The position numbers were made by a program, and so were the translations under genes. Positions 1 through 7,666 of a stretch of DNA of 64,000 nucleotides are shown here, piece after piece. The notes under the pieces were generated by a model. It saw nothing but the letters and a program-made list of their open reading frames with translations. It made no database searches and was not told the origin of the DNA. Numbering within the stretch: position 1 is the stretch's first letter; each line of letters opens with the position of its first letter. This DNA comes from JAJKJG01 sp036556825 (GTDB lineage: Bacteria; Pseudomonadota; Alphaproteobacteria; Rhizobiales; Beijerinckiaceae): positions 1 to 64,000 of the forward strand of contig DATBIR010000297.1 of assembly GCA_036556825.1 (NCBI GenBank), given 5' to 3'.

Positions 1-1
1 C

Positions 2-436
2 GAGGGCGACCCCCTGAAAGACATCTGGGCGACGCAGAATGTGAAGATGGTCGTCAAGGACGGCGAAAAGATCGATATCGCCTTCAGCAACTACAAAAAC
101 CCGATCCCGGCCTTCTACTCCTATCAGACGCTGCCGATGGAGCTCGACATCGAGCCCAAGGCAGTGACGCAGGGCGCGAAGCCTTTCACCCTCCATGTGC
201 GCGGCGAAGGGATGTGGCCGTTCCACCGCATCATGCTCAAGCGCGAATTCGGCAGCCTGTTCAACCTCAACGCCATCGAGCTGCCAACCCGCTACGTCTC
301 CAAGACCCGGCTCGAAGCCGAGATCACACCCGACCTGATCTCCGAGCCCGGCACCGACACGATCACCGTCAAGGCCGAAGGCGAGGTGCTGCCCGAGTCG
401 CACCGGGCTCACCTCATCGTCGGCTTCAAGGAGTAG
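2..436 (+). CDS. Amidohydrolase family protein, C-terminal part (5' end outside window)
   Basis: This is the last 144 residues of a protein whose start lies upstream of the window. The first residues (GDPLKDIW, then KMVVKDGE) match the closing segment of imidazolonepropionase-like amidohydrolases, where the barrel strand returns to the beta-sandwich. The roughly 100 residues after it are not part of the catalytic fold. They are beta-rich and look like an Ig-like (IPT/TIG-type) domain, with LHVRGEG followed by TITVKAEG. The substrate cannot be told because the metal ligands are outside the window. The reading frame is open to the left edge and ends at TAG. Confidence 0.65.
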   Translation, partial: EGDPLKDIWATQNVKMVVKDGEKIDIAFSNYKNPIPAFYSYQTLPMELDIEPKAVTQGAKPFTLHVRGEGMWPFHRIMLKREFGSLFNLNAIELPTRYVSKTRLEAEITPDLISEPGTDTITVKAEGEVLPESHRAHLIVGFKE

Positions 437-522
437 AGCCGGCGCGGTAGCTAGCCGGCCCATTCATCCGCCGTTCACGGGGGCGGCGCGCATTCTAGCC
501 GCTTCAGTCCGGAGGAAGGCTT

Positions 523-882
523 ATGCGAATAGCCCGTGTTGTCCTCGCAGCCGCGCTCGCGTGCGGCCTCGCGGGAGCGGTTTCCGCCGCGCCGGCCGTG
601 CCCGTCGCAGCGGACCTGAACGGCATTGCTGCCGACTACATGAAGAAGGGCGGCAAGCGTTACAAGGTCAAATACCACAAGGTGAAGTTCAAGCGCGCGA
701 AGCACTACCGCCACTACCGCTATCATCGCCCGCGCTATCACCGGATTCGCTACTACGGCTATCATCGCCCGCGCTATCACCGGATCCGCTACTACGGCTA
801 TCACCGGCCGCGGTATTACGGAATCCGCTACTATGGCAATTACCGGCCGCGCTACGGCGGCCGTCGCTGCTACTGCCGGTGA
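523..882 (+). CDS. Small secreted Tyr/Arg/His-rich repeat protein
   Basis: The product is 119 residues. It has a clear Sec signal peptide (residues 1 to about 23, Arg near the start, Ala/Leu core, ending at VSAAPA). The mature part is very basic and aromatic, with three tandem 13-residue units of the type YHRPRYHRIRYYG and a degenerate fourth. A Shine-Dalgarno sequence (GGAGGAAGG) lies just upstream of the ATG. Similar short Tyr/Arg/Gly-rich exported proteins are common in Rhizobiales but have no known function. A role at the cell envelope or in binding polyanions would be a guess. No partner gene is evident next to it. Confidence 0.75.
   Translation: MRIARVVLAAALACGLAGAVSAAPAVPVAADLNGIAADYMKKGGKRYKVKYHKVKFKRAKHYRHYRYHRPRYHRIRYYGYHRPRYHRIRYYGYHRPRYYGIRYYGNYRPRYGGRRCYCR
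721..837 (+). repeat. 39-bp tandem repeat inside the Tyr/Arg-rich gene (3 copies)
   Basis: Three consecutive 39-bp units start at 721, 760 and 799. The first two differ at a single base. The third has diverged at several positions but keeps the 13-codon register. A partial fourth begins at 838. The near identity of copies 1 and 2 suggests recent slippage or expansion. Confidence 0.9.
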
Positions 883-985
883 TGAGCGCGGCGGAGGCAG
901 AGAATCCCGCGAGGCTGCGCTGACATCGGCCAGTGCGTTTGCCGCGGGAGATTCGATGCGAGGCTGTCACCAACGGGAGACGACC

Positions 986-1390
986 ATGGAGATCAGGCGA
1001 AGCGGCTCGCAGGCGTCCGGCAAGGGGCCGGCCGACTGGTTCACCGGCGCGGTGCGCATCGACCCGCTGTTCCAGGCGCCTGATCCGGCCCGCGTCGCCG
1101 GCGCCAGCGTGACCTTCGAGCCTGGCGCGCGCACGGCCTGGCATACGCATCCGCTCGGCCAGACCCTGGTCGTCACGTCCGGCTGCGGCTGGGCGCAGCG
1201 CGAGGGCGGTCCCGTCGAGGAGATCCGGCCGGGCGACGTGGTCTGGTTCCCACCCGGCGAGAAACACTGGCACGGCGCCACCGCGACGACAGCCATGACA
1301 CATATCGCCGTCCAGGAGGCGCTGAACGGCAAGACCGTCGACTGGCTGGAGCACGTCAGCGACGCGCAATACCAGTCCGCAAGACAGTGA
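986..1390 (+). CDS. Single-domain cupin, hydroxynitrile-lyase-like
   Basis: This 134-residue protein is one beta-barrel cupin. Motif 1 is visible as AWHTHPLGQTLVVTSG and motif 2 as WFPPGEKHWHGA. The metal ligands would be two His of HTH, the Gln where classical cupins have Glu, and the His of motif 2. The whole sequence resembles the small Mn-dependent cupins that include bacterial (R)-hydroxynitrile lyases, although most members have no tested activity. The ATG at 986 was chosen because GGGAGA precedes it; an in-frame ATG at 956 is a weaker choice. It is followed convergently, after 2 bp, by the CobW-like gene. Confidence 0.8.
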   Translation: MEIRRSGSQASGKGPADWFTGAVRIDPLFQAPDPARVAGASVTFEPGARTAWHTHPLGQTLVVTSGCGWAQREGGPVEEIRPGDVVWFPPGEKHWHGATATTAMTHIAVQEALNGKTVDWLEHVSDAQYQSARQ

Positions 1391-1392
1391 TG

Positions 1393-2433
1393 TTACGCAG
1401 GGGCATCAGCTAATTCCTGAAGCGAGGCCCGCAACGCGTCCTCGTCGATGTCGTGCGTGATGAACACCATGCGCGTGCGGCGGTCGGCGCTCGGCCATTC
1501 CTTCAGCATGACAGGCGGATGGATCACGTGCTGCACGCCATGCAGCACGAGTGGGCCCGGCAATTCGGTGACATTGACGATCGCCTTGAAGCGCAACAGG
1601 TCGGGCCCGCGGAAGCGAAGAAGCGAGTTGAGCCAGCGGTCCAGCGCCTCGCCCGCGATCGGCGCGTCGAACGCGAGACTCGCGGAGCGGATGCGCGCGT
1701 CATGGCGCGAGGCATCGTCGGCGACCGGACGGGAGGCGCGCGGGCGTCCGCGCTCCCAGTCGAGCCAGCGCCGCACGTCGGCGCTCTTGCTGGACGGGTC
1801 GTAGAGACCGAGGCCGAACAGCAGCGCCGGGTCGATGGCCTCGCCCGGCGCGGTGCGGATGATCGGCACGCTCGGGTTGAGCGCCGCGAGATCCTGCTCG
1901 ACGGCCATGGCCTGTGCCGGCTCGGCAAGATCCGTCTTGGTGAGCAGGATGCGGTCGGCCACCGCCACTTGCCTGACGGCCTCGTTGTGCCGGCCGAGGG
2001 TCGCTTCCGCGTTGACCGCATCGACGGTGGCGACCACGCCGTCGAGCTGAAAATGGCTCGTGACCGCCGGCTCCACCATGATGGCCTGAAGGATCGGCCC
2101 TGGATCGGCGAGACCGGTCGTCTCGATGATCACGCGGTCGAAGCGTGGAATCTCGCCGCGTTCGGCCTTGCGGCGCATCGCCTGCAGCGTCTCGATCAGA
2201 TCGCTGCGCACCGAGCAGCACAGGCAGCCGCTCTGCAGCAGCACCACGTCGTCGGTGGCGCGTTCGACCAGTTCGTGATCGAGGCCGATCTCGCCGAGCT
2301 CGTTGACGACGACCAGCGCCCGGACCATGTCCGGGTGGCGGACGAGCCGGTTGAGCACGGTCGTCTTGCCGCTCCCGAGAAAGCCGGTGAGCACGGAGAT
2401 CGGGATCCTGGCGCGGCGGTCTGTCATGGCCAT
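1393..2433 (-). CDS. COG0523 (CobW-type) P-loop GTPase, putative metallochaperone
   Basis: The product is 346 residues. It opens with a Walker A motif GFLGSGKTT (residues 17-25) and carries the family's metal-binding GCLCC motif at residues 69-73, followed by VIIETTGLADP. A CobW C-terminal domain occupies the last 100 residues or so. COG0523 GTPases insert metals, most often zinc or cobalt, into client proteins. The client here is unknown and no cobalamin gene lies nearby. An in-frame second ATG sits two codons in (2427), and no strong ribosome site favours either start. Confidence 0.88.
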   Translation of the reverse strand: MAMTDRRARIPISVLTGFLGSGKTTVLNRLVRHPDMVRALVVVNELGEIGLDHELVERATDDVVLLQSGCLCCSVRSDLIETLQAMRRKAERGEIPRFDRVIIETTGLADPGPILQAIMVEPAVTSHFQLDGVVATVDAVNAEATLGRHNEAVRQVAVADRILLTKTDLAEPAQAMAVEQDLAALNPSVPIIRTAPGEAIDPALLFGLGLYDPSSKSADVRRWLDWERGRPRASRPVADDASRHDARIRSASLAFDAPIAGEALDRWLNSLLRFRGPDLLRFKAIVNVTELPGPLVLHGVQHVIHPPVMLKEWPSADRRTRMVFITHDIDEDALRASLQELADAPA

Positions 2434-2446
2434 CGCTTAAAGCGAT
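2432..2446. promoter_or_regulatory. 15-bp palindrome over the CobW-like start codon
   Basis: ATCGCTT and AAGCGAT form perfect 7-bp arms around one central base. The palindrome overlaps the first ATG of the GTPase gene. It could be an operator or an mRNA hairpin over the start, but it does not resemble the AT-rich Zur boxes that often control this family. Confidence 0.35.
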
Positions 2447-2498
2447 CCTGCTTTCAATGCCAGAGACGTGGACGGCAAGGGTTCGGGCCACAGAGGGG

Positions 2499-2675
2499 CT
2501 ACCCGCGGCGCCGCCACAATGCCGGCCAGAGCGCCGCGGCAGCCACCACCGCAGCGATAATCAGCATCGCCGCGATACCCTGGATCACGCTGAAATTCGG
2601 CGCGTCCCTGGCGACGAACCAGCCTGCCACGAGACCGCCCGCGGCGAGCGCGACGCGCGTAAGCCAGACGACCAT
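2499..2675 (-). CDS. Small membrane protein, two predicted helices
   Basis: The product is 58 residues. It has an N-terminal hydrophobic stretch (residues 3-21), a short polar link with DAPNF, a second helix (residues 33-51) and a basic tail WRRRG. This pattern fits a small inner-membrane protein with both helices spanning the membrane. No family is recognised. It lies upstream of the CobW-like gene on the same strand, 65 bp away, so the two could be co-transcribed. Codon use matches the surrounding genes. Confidence 0.6.
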   Translation of the reverse strand: MVVWLTRVALAAGGLVAGWFVARDAPNFSVIQGIAAMLIIAAVVAAAALWPALWRRRG

Positions 2676-2923
2676 GGGCGGGCTCCACTGCTGTGCCGTA
2701 GGTTGCGCTCGGGGAGCGCGGTGTCTCGCCAGGATAGCGCCATCCCAGTCTCTTCCTCCAGCGGTCCGGGACTCGTCGCGGCGAAGCGTGCGTCCTGTTC
2801 GGCATATGGCTCCCAAAAAGCTCGTGACGGGGTCACACGGCCGTCGCATGATGGCGCCAGCTGACCGCCGCCGGCGGCATCCACGAGCCTGCACGGCAGA
2901 GCGCAGTTCGAGGGAGGATCGTC

Positions 2924-3997
2924 ATGAGCAGGACAAGGATCGCATTCGGTCTGGCGGCGGCATTGGGCGCAGGTCTCGCCACCGGCGCCGCCTCGGCGGC
3001 CGAGAAGCTGCGGCTGCTGACCTGGGCCGATTACGCGCCGCCCGAGGTCGTGCAGCAGTTCACCAAGGAGACCGGCATCGAGGTCGAGGTGACGATTTCG
3101 AACAACGAGGAGATGATCTCCAAGCTTCGGGCGACGCAGGGCGCCGGCTTCGACCTCGCCCAGCCGAGCCAGGACCGCATCCTCGGCCCGCAGCAGGAGT
3201 TCGGCATCTACAAGCCGCTCGACCTCTCGAAGCTCGATGCGAAGCTGTTCATTGCCTCGATGCTCGAGGCCACCAAGAAAAACACCAGCGTCGATGGCAA
3301 GGTCTTCGGCGTGCCGCACATCTGGGGCACCGACGGCCTCGTCGTGAACGCCAAGGCGGCGCCCAAGGTCGCCGATTACGCCGATCTTTGCGGCCCGGAG
3401 GTCGCCGGCAAGGCGAGCATCCGCGCCAAACGCCCGTCGCTGATCGCCTTCGCCTTCTCGATGGGCCTCGACCCGTTCGCCGCCTACGGGAATGCCAGGG
3501 ATTACACGGCCATGATGGAGAAGGTCGGCGCCAGGCTGACCGAGTGCAAGAAGAACATCAAATTCTTCTGGGAGGGCAAGGACGCGCTGCTCAACGCCAT
3601 CCGCACCGGCGAGGTCACGGCCGCGATGGCCTGGGACACGGGTGGCTGGAAGCTCAACGCCGAGAACCCGGACATCAAATTCATCGCCCCGAAATCGGGC
3701 GCGCTCGGCTGGGTCGATACCTTCGCCATCCCGGCGCGCGGCCGGGCGGACGACGCCGCCTACAAATGGATCAACTTCAACATGCGGCCCGAGATCGCCG
3801 CCAAGGTCGCGGCCTCGGCCGGCAACTTCACGGCCTCGAACGGCGCCGACAAGCTCACGCAAGGCAAGCTCAAGGAGCAATATGCCGAGAGCTTCCCGCA
3901 GGCGGCGATCGACAACATCAAATGGTATCCGGCCGTGCCGGCCGGCATCGAAGAGATCGAAGGCAAGATTCTCGACCGCGTGAAAGCCGGCTCCTGA
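2924..3997 (+). CDS. ABC transporter periplasmic binding protein, spermidine/putrescine type
   Basis: This is a 357-residue family 1 (PotD-like) solute-binding protein. The signal peptide is residues 1-25 (basic start, Ala/Leu/Gly core, ending ASAAE). The mature protein begins KLRLLTWADYAPPEV, the typical opening of PotD/PotF proteins, and ends in a region with IEEIEGKILDRV. It would deliver a polyamine-like or other small cationic or organic ligand to the permease encoded just downstream. A good ribosome site (GGGAGGA) precedes the ATG. It heads an operon in the order binding protein, ATPase, permease, permease. Confidence 0.9.
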   Translation: MSRTRIAFGLAAALGAGLATGAASAAEKLRLLTWADYAPPEVVQQFTKETGIEVEVTISNNEEMISKLRATQGAGFDLAQPSQDRILGPQQEFGIYKPLDLSKLDAKLFIASMLEATKKNTSVDGKVFGVPHIWGTDGLVVNAKAAPKVADYADLCGPEVAGKASIRAKRPSLIAFAFSMGLDPFAAYGNARDYTAMMEKVGARLTECKKNIKFFWEGKDALLNAIRTGEVTAAMAWDTGGWKLNAENPDIKFIAPKSGALGWVDTFAIPARGRADDAAYKWINFNMRPEIAAKVAASAGNFTASNGADKLTQGKLKEQYAESFPQAAIDNIKWYPAVPAGIEEIEGKILDRVKAGS

Positions 3998-4021
3998 GCG
4001 GCGCCGTGCCGTGGCGCGATG

Positions 4022-4047
4022 ATCCCTCCCCGAATTCGGGGAGGGAT
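4022..4047. repeat. 26-bp perfect palindrome between binding protein and ATPase genes
   Basis: ATCCCTCCCCGAA and its exact reverse complement form an uninterrupted palindrome centred on GAATTC. Its right arm contains the GGGGAGGGA ribosome site of the following ATPase gene (GTG at 4050). In RNA it would hide that site. It may lower translation of the ATPase relative to the binding protein, or protect the upstream mRNA end. Confidence 0.8.
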
Positions 4048-4049
4048 AA

Positions 4050-5132
4050 GTGACCCCTCCCGATCTTGCGCTCGAGGGTGTGTCGAAGCGCTTCGGCGAT
4101 CACCTCGCCGTCGACGGCGTAAGCTTTTCAGTCGGCAAGGGCGAGTTCTTCTCGATCCTCGGGCCGTCCGGCTGCGGCAAGACCACCTTGATGCGCATGA
4201 TCGCTGGTTTTGAGGAACCGAGCGCCGGCGACATCCGCATCGGCGGTGCGTCGATGCTCCGCATCCCGGCGAATCGCCGTCCGGTCAACATGGTGTTTCA
4301 GAGCCTGGCGTTGTTCCCGATGATGAGCGTCGGCGAGAACGTCGCCTATGGCCTGCGCTGCCGCGGCGTCGGCAAGCGCGAGGCCGCTGCGCGCACCGGA
4401 AGGATGCTCGAGCGGGTCGGGCTGCCGGGCTTCGCGGAGCGGGCGGTCGCAACGCTCTCGGGCGGGCAGCGCCAGCGCGTCGCCATCGCGCGCTGCCTCG
4501 TGCTCGAACCGACGCTGGTGCTGCTCGACGAGCCGCTCGGCGCCCTCGACCTGAAGCTGCGCGAGCAGATGAAGATCGAGCTCAAGCAGATCCAGGCGAC
4601 CTTCGGCACGACCTTCGTCTACATCACGCACGACCAATCCGAGGCGCTGGTCATGTCGGACCGGGTCGCGGTAATGAACGCCGGCCGCTTCGAGCAGATC
4701 GGCAGCCCGCGCGAGCTGTATCACCATCCGGCCACGCGTTTTGTCGCCGGCTTCGTCGGCGACAGCAATCAATGGACCGGCGAGATGTTGCCGGCGAGGC
4801 GCGGCTCGGCCGCGATCCGTCTGCCCGGCGGCAGCGTGATCGAGGGCACCGGCCCAGCCGGGCCGACGAACGGCGCCTGCTTCGTGCGCCCGGAGGCAAT
4901 CGCCGTTGCCGGTGCGCCGGATGCGCTGGACGGGCTGCCGAACCGCTTCCCGGGCAGCGTCACGGCGGTTCTCTTTGACGGCGCCAATTCCTCGGTCATG
5001 ATCGAGGCGCCGGCGCTCGGCGCGCCGCTGCGCGCGGCGCTGCCGCAGACCGGGCCGATGGCCGGGATCGGCGTCGGCGCGCCCGTCGTGGTCGGCTGGA
5101 GCGCCGAGGCGGCGCGGATCTTTCCCGCATGA
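4050..5132 (+). CDS. ABC transporter ATP-binding protein, PotA type
   Basis: The product is 360 residues. Walker A is GPSGCGKTT near residue 36, the Q-loop lies in MVFQSLALFP, the signature is LSGGQRQRVA, Walker B is LVLLDEPLGALD and the H-loop is ITHDQ. A C-terminal TOBE-like domain follows from about residue 245. The GTG start at 4050 is set by the ribosome site inside the adjacent palindrome. It energises import by the two permeases that follow. The gene overlaps the first permease gene by 4 bp (ATGA), which implies translational coupling. Confidence 0.92.
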   Translation: MTPPDLALEGVSKRFGDHLAVDGVSFSVGKGEFFSILGPSGCGKTTLMRMIAGFEEPSAGDIRIGGASMLRIPANRRPVNMVFQSLALFPMMSVGENVAYGLRCRGVGKREAAARTGRMLERVGLPGFAERAVATLSGGQRQRVAIARCLVLEPTLVLLDEPLGALDLKLREQMKIELKQIQATFGTTFVYITHDQSEALVMSDRVAVMNAGRFEQIGSPRELYHHPATRFVAGFVGDSNQWTGEMLPARRGSAAIRLPGGSVIEGTGPAGPTNGACFVRPEAIAVAGAPDALDGLPNRFPGSVTAVLFDGANSSVMIEAPALGAPLRAALPQTGPMAGIGVGAPVVVGWSAEAARIFPA

Positions 5133-5992
5133 CGTCGCCGCGGCGGTTCGGGCTGCTTCTGCTGCTGGCGCCGGCAGTATTGTGGCTCGGGCTGCTTGTC
5201 ATCTTGCCGCATGTGGAAATGGCCGTCCTGTCGGTGAGCGAACGTGTCGCGCCGCGTATCTACGCCTTCGGCTTTGGCAATTTTCGCGAGTTCTTCGTCG
5301 AGCCGCTCTACTGGCGGACCTTTGCGCGCACGGCCGCGATGTCGATCATCGTGACCGCGTTGACGCTGCTGCTCGCCTTCCCGGTCGCGCTCTACATCGC
5401 GCGCGCCGCCCGCGGCCGCACGAAGTCGCTTCTGTTCCTGCTCTGCCTCCTGCCATTCTGGGTGTCCGAACTCGTGCGCACGCTCGGCTGGATGATCCTG
5501 TTGCGCGAGACCGGCGTGATCTCGACCGCCTTGCAAAGGCTTGGCATTGCTTCCGGGCCGGTCGAGCTCCTCTACAACGACGGCGCGGTGATCCTCGGGC
5601 TCGTCTATGGCGGGCTCTTGTTCATGGTGGTGCCGCTCGTCAACGCGCTCGACAGCCTCGATCCGTCGCTGGTCGAGGCCGGCTACGACCTCGGCGGCAG
5701 CCGCGCGACGGTCTTGCGCCGCATCGTGGTCCCGCATGCCATGCCGGGCATCGTCGCCGGGGCAATCGTCGTCTTCATGCTGACGGTCGGCAATTTCGCC
5801 ACGCCGGTGCTGCTCGGCGGCAAGAACGGGCTATGGTTCACCGAGCAGATCTACAGCCAGTTCATCACGCGCTTCAATTGGCCGCTCGGCTCGGCCTTCG
5901 GCTTTCTGCTGCTGGCGCTGTCGTCGCTGATTGTCTGGGCCGGCCTGAAGTTGTCGCGGCAGTCGCTCGGCCAGACCTTGCGCCAGGGGTGA
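5129..5992 (+). CDS. ABC transporter permease, PotB type
   Basis: This is a 287-residue inner-membrane protein with about six helices and the coupling EAA motif (VEAGYDLGGSRATVLRRIVVP) in its second half. It belongs to the binding-protein-dependent permease family and pairs with the next gene as a heterodimer. Start and stop overlap the neighbours tightly: ATGA with the ATPase gene, and a 4-bp gap to the next permease. Substrate specificity cannot be read from the sequence beyond the polyamine-type family. Confidence 0.9.
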   Translation: MTSPRRFGLLLLLAPAVLWLGLLVILPHVEMAVLSVSERVAPRIYAFGFGNFREFFVEPLYWRTFARTAAMSIIVTALTLLLAFPVALYIARAARGRTKSLLFLLCLLPFWVSELVRTLGWMILLRETGVISTALQRLGIASGPVELLYNDGAVILGLVYGGLLFMVVPLVNALDSLDPSLVEAGYDLGGSRATVLRRIVVPHAMPGIVAGAIVVFMLTVGNFATPVLLGGKNGLWFTEQIYSQFITRFNWPLGSAFGFLLLALSSLIVWAGLKLSRQSLGQTLRQG

Positions 5993-5996
5993 GACG

Positions 5997-6836
5997 ATGC
6001 AACGGCCGAACACGCTCTGGCGCCTCTACGTGGCTGGCTTCTACCTGTTCCTGTTCGCGCCGCTCGCCACGGTCGCCGTTTTCGCCTTCAACGCCAGCGC
6101 CTTCCCGTCACCGCCGTGGAAGGGGTTTACGCTCGCCTGGTTCATCGGCAGCGGCGGCGAGTTCGGCAAGCCCGGCGTCCTGCGCGACCGGGCCATGCTC
6201 GGCAGCATCGCGGCAAGCTTCAAGGTCGCGGTCCCGGTCGCCGTGCTCGCAGTCGTGCTGGGCACCGCCAATGCTTTCCTGCTCGAGCGCGCCCGGTTCC
6301 GGGGCAAGACCGTGGTCGCCATGATGATGCTGTGGCCGCTGGTGATCCCTGGCGTGATCCTCGGCATCTCGATTTTGGCCTTCTTCTCGCGTCTCGCCAA
6401 TGGGCTCGAGGACTGGCTGCAGCGCGACCTCGATTTCCTGCGGCCGGGCCTGACGCTGATCGTGCTTGGCCAGCTTTCGTTCATCCTGAGCCTGTCGACG
6501 CTGATCATCGCCGCACGGTTACGGCGTTTCGACCGCGCTCTCGAGGAGGCGGCCTTCGACCTCGGCGCCTCGCGCCTGCGCGTGCTGCGCACGGTGACGC
6601 TGCCCTATCTGCGCCCGGCGCTGGTCGGAGCCGGGCTCGTGGCCCTGCTGATGTCATTCGAGAATTTCAACACGACCCTGATGCTGGTCGGCTCCGAGCC
6701 GCCGCTGCCGGTCTACATGTACGGGCAGATGCGCGAGGGGGCGACGCCGGCCGTCAACGCGGTCAGCCTGCTGCTGATGCTGTTCGCCGGAGGGCTGGCG
6801 GCGATCGCCGTCCTTGGCAGCCGGCGCCCGGCCTGA
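5997..6836 (+). CDS. ABC transporter permease, PotC type
   Basis: This 279-residue permease has six predicted helices and the EAA loop EEAAFDLGASRLRVLRTVTLP near residue 185. It is the second half of the membrane channel with the preceding PotB-type protein. The N-terminus (MQRPNTLWRLYVAGFYLFLF) begins with a short cytoplasmic tail and TM1, as is usual in the family. It is the last gene of the operon, and a stable GC hairpin follows 40 bp after the stop. Confidence 0.9.
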   Translation: MQRPNTLWRLYVAGFYLFLFAPLATVAVFAFNASAFPSPPWKGFTLAWFIGSGGEFGKPGVLRDRAMLGSIAASFKVAVPVAVLAVVLGTANAFLLERARFRGKTVVAMMMLWPLVIPGVILGISILAFFSRLANGLEDWLQRDLDFLRPGLTLIVLGQLSFILSLSTLIIAARLRRFDRALEEAAFDLGASRLRVLRTVTLPYLRPALVGAGLVALLMSFENFNTTLMLVGSEPPLPVYMYGQMREGATPAVNAVSLLLMLFAGGLAAIAVLGSRRPA

Positions 6837-6876
6837 ACGGCTCTTCGCCTGCGGCCCAACTTTTTCCCAAGAAGAA

Positions 6877-6911
6877 GGCCCCGCCGTGGCTGAGAAGGAA
6901 GCGGCGGGGCC
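6877..6911 (+). terminator. GC-rich hairpin after the first polyamine-type ABC operon
   Basis: GGCCCCGCCG and CGGCGGGGCC form a perfect 10-bp stem around a 15-nt loop. There is no strong T-run, so termination or mRNA 3' protection is inferred from position and stability only. Confidence 0.5.
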
Positions 6912-7058
6912 CGGTACGCACCATTTTGCAATGCGGAGGGGCCAACCTCGAAGACGCAAGCCCTCCACGCATAATCGAGCCCGTGCAGCGGCGACCGTCA
7001 TTCACATACGTTAAGCGCCAAGGGAAGGCTGGTGAGCCGTTGCTGGCCTGTCGGTCAG

Positions 7059-7083
7059 GGAACTTCAATGCCTCCCGTGCGTT
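7059..7083 (+). promoter_or_regulatory. Putative EcfG (general stress sigma) promoter
   Basis: GGAAC (7059-7063) and CGTT (7080-7083) are separated by exactly 16 nt. This is the published alphaproteobacterial EcfG consensus, GGAAC-N16/17-CGTT. It lies 20 bp upstream of the GTG start of the DUF6894 gene. Confidence 0.6.
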
Positions 7084-7103
7084 AGCCGACGTGGCGAGGG
7101 GCA

Positions 7104-7415
7104 GTGGCGTTGGCGCTTTTCTATTTCGATATCCGGCTGGGGGAGTGCCTGATCCGTGATGCCGGCGGCACGGAGCTGCCCGATCAGCACGAAGCGCTGG
7201 CCTTTGCCCTCAATGAAATCGAAGAACTGCTGATGACCCAGGCCGGGGCCAAGATCACCATCTCTGAAGCGCGGATCGACGTCTGCCAGGAAGGGCGCCG
7301 GCTCCTGTTCTCGGTGCCTTTCCAGGATGCTCTGACTTCAACCATGGGAGGCTCCGCCGGGGGCAGGGCTGCAGCGGGGATGATGCCCGCGTCTTCTCCC
7401 GAGGCGCTTGCGTAG
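7104..7415 (+). CDS. DUF6894 family protein
   Basis: The 103-residue product contains the typical opening of this family: aromatic residues (LFYFDIRLGE), then IRDAGGTELPD and an Ala-rich helix (residues 28-44). DUF6894 proteins are short, abundant in Rhizobiales and of unknown function. The last 25 residues are low-complexity Gly/Ala. The GTG start at 7104 is supported by an upstream GAGGGG. The EcfG-type promoter just upstream suggests induction in general stress. The neighbours give no functional clue. Confidence 0.7.
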   Translation: MALALFYFDIRLGECLIRDAGGTELPDQHEALAFALNEIEELLMTQAGAKITISEARIDVCQEGRRLLFSVPFQDALTSTMGGSAGGRAAAGMMPASSPEALA

Positions 7416-7666
7416 TAAGAATATAAGCCCGCTAGCTCCTGGCCGTGCCGAGGCCGCAATCCGCCAAAGCGAGTGGCTGACAAAAGACGTCTAGGCGGAA
7501 CCTTGACGCGGGCGCACGGAGGCTCGCGCTGCTGGGCAGCACCTTCGACACGCTGACCCGCGACAACCCGCACCTGCACCCGCCACACAAACTTCCTGCC
7601 ACACCGCGAGGACAGCGTCCGCGATGCTGGTTTCCGGAGCGTCCTCGCATCACGAATTCGGGAGTT

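Noticed and set aside
721..837. CRISPR-like repeat array
   Set aside because: The 39-bp units are directly adjacent without spacers and keep a coding frame, so they are a protein repeat.
1453..4053. An 866-codon plus-strand open frame across the CobW gene and the binding-protein gene
   Set aside because: It is antisense or out of frame to two recognisable families, has an Arg/His-rich low-complexity composition and no domain match. Such long frames are expected opposite GC-rich genes.
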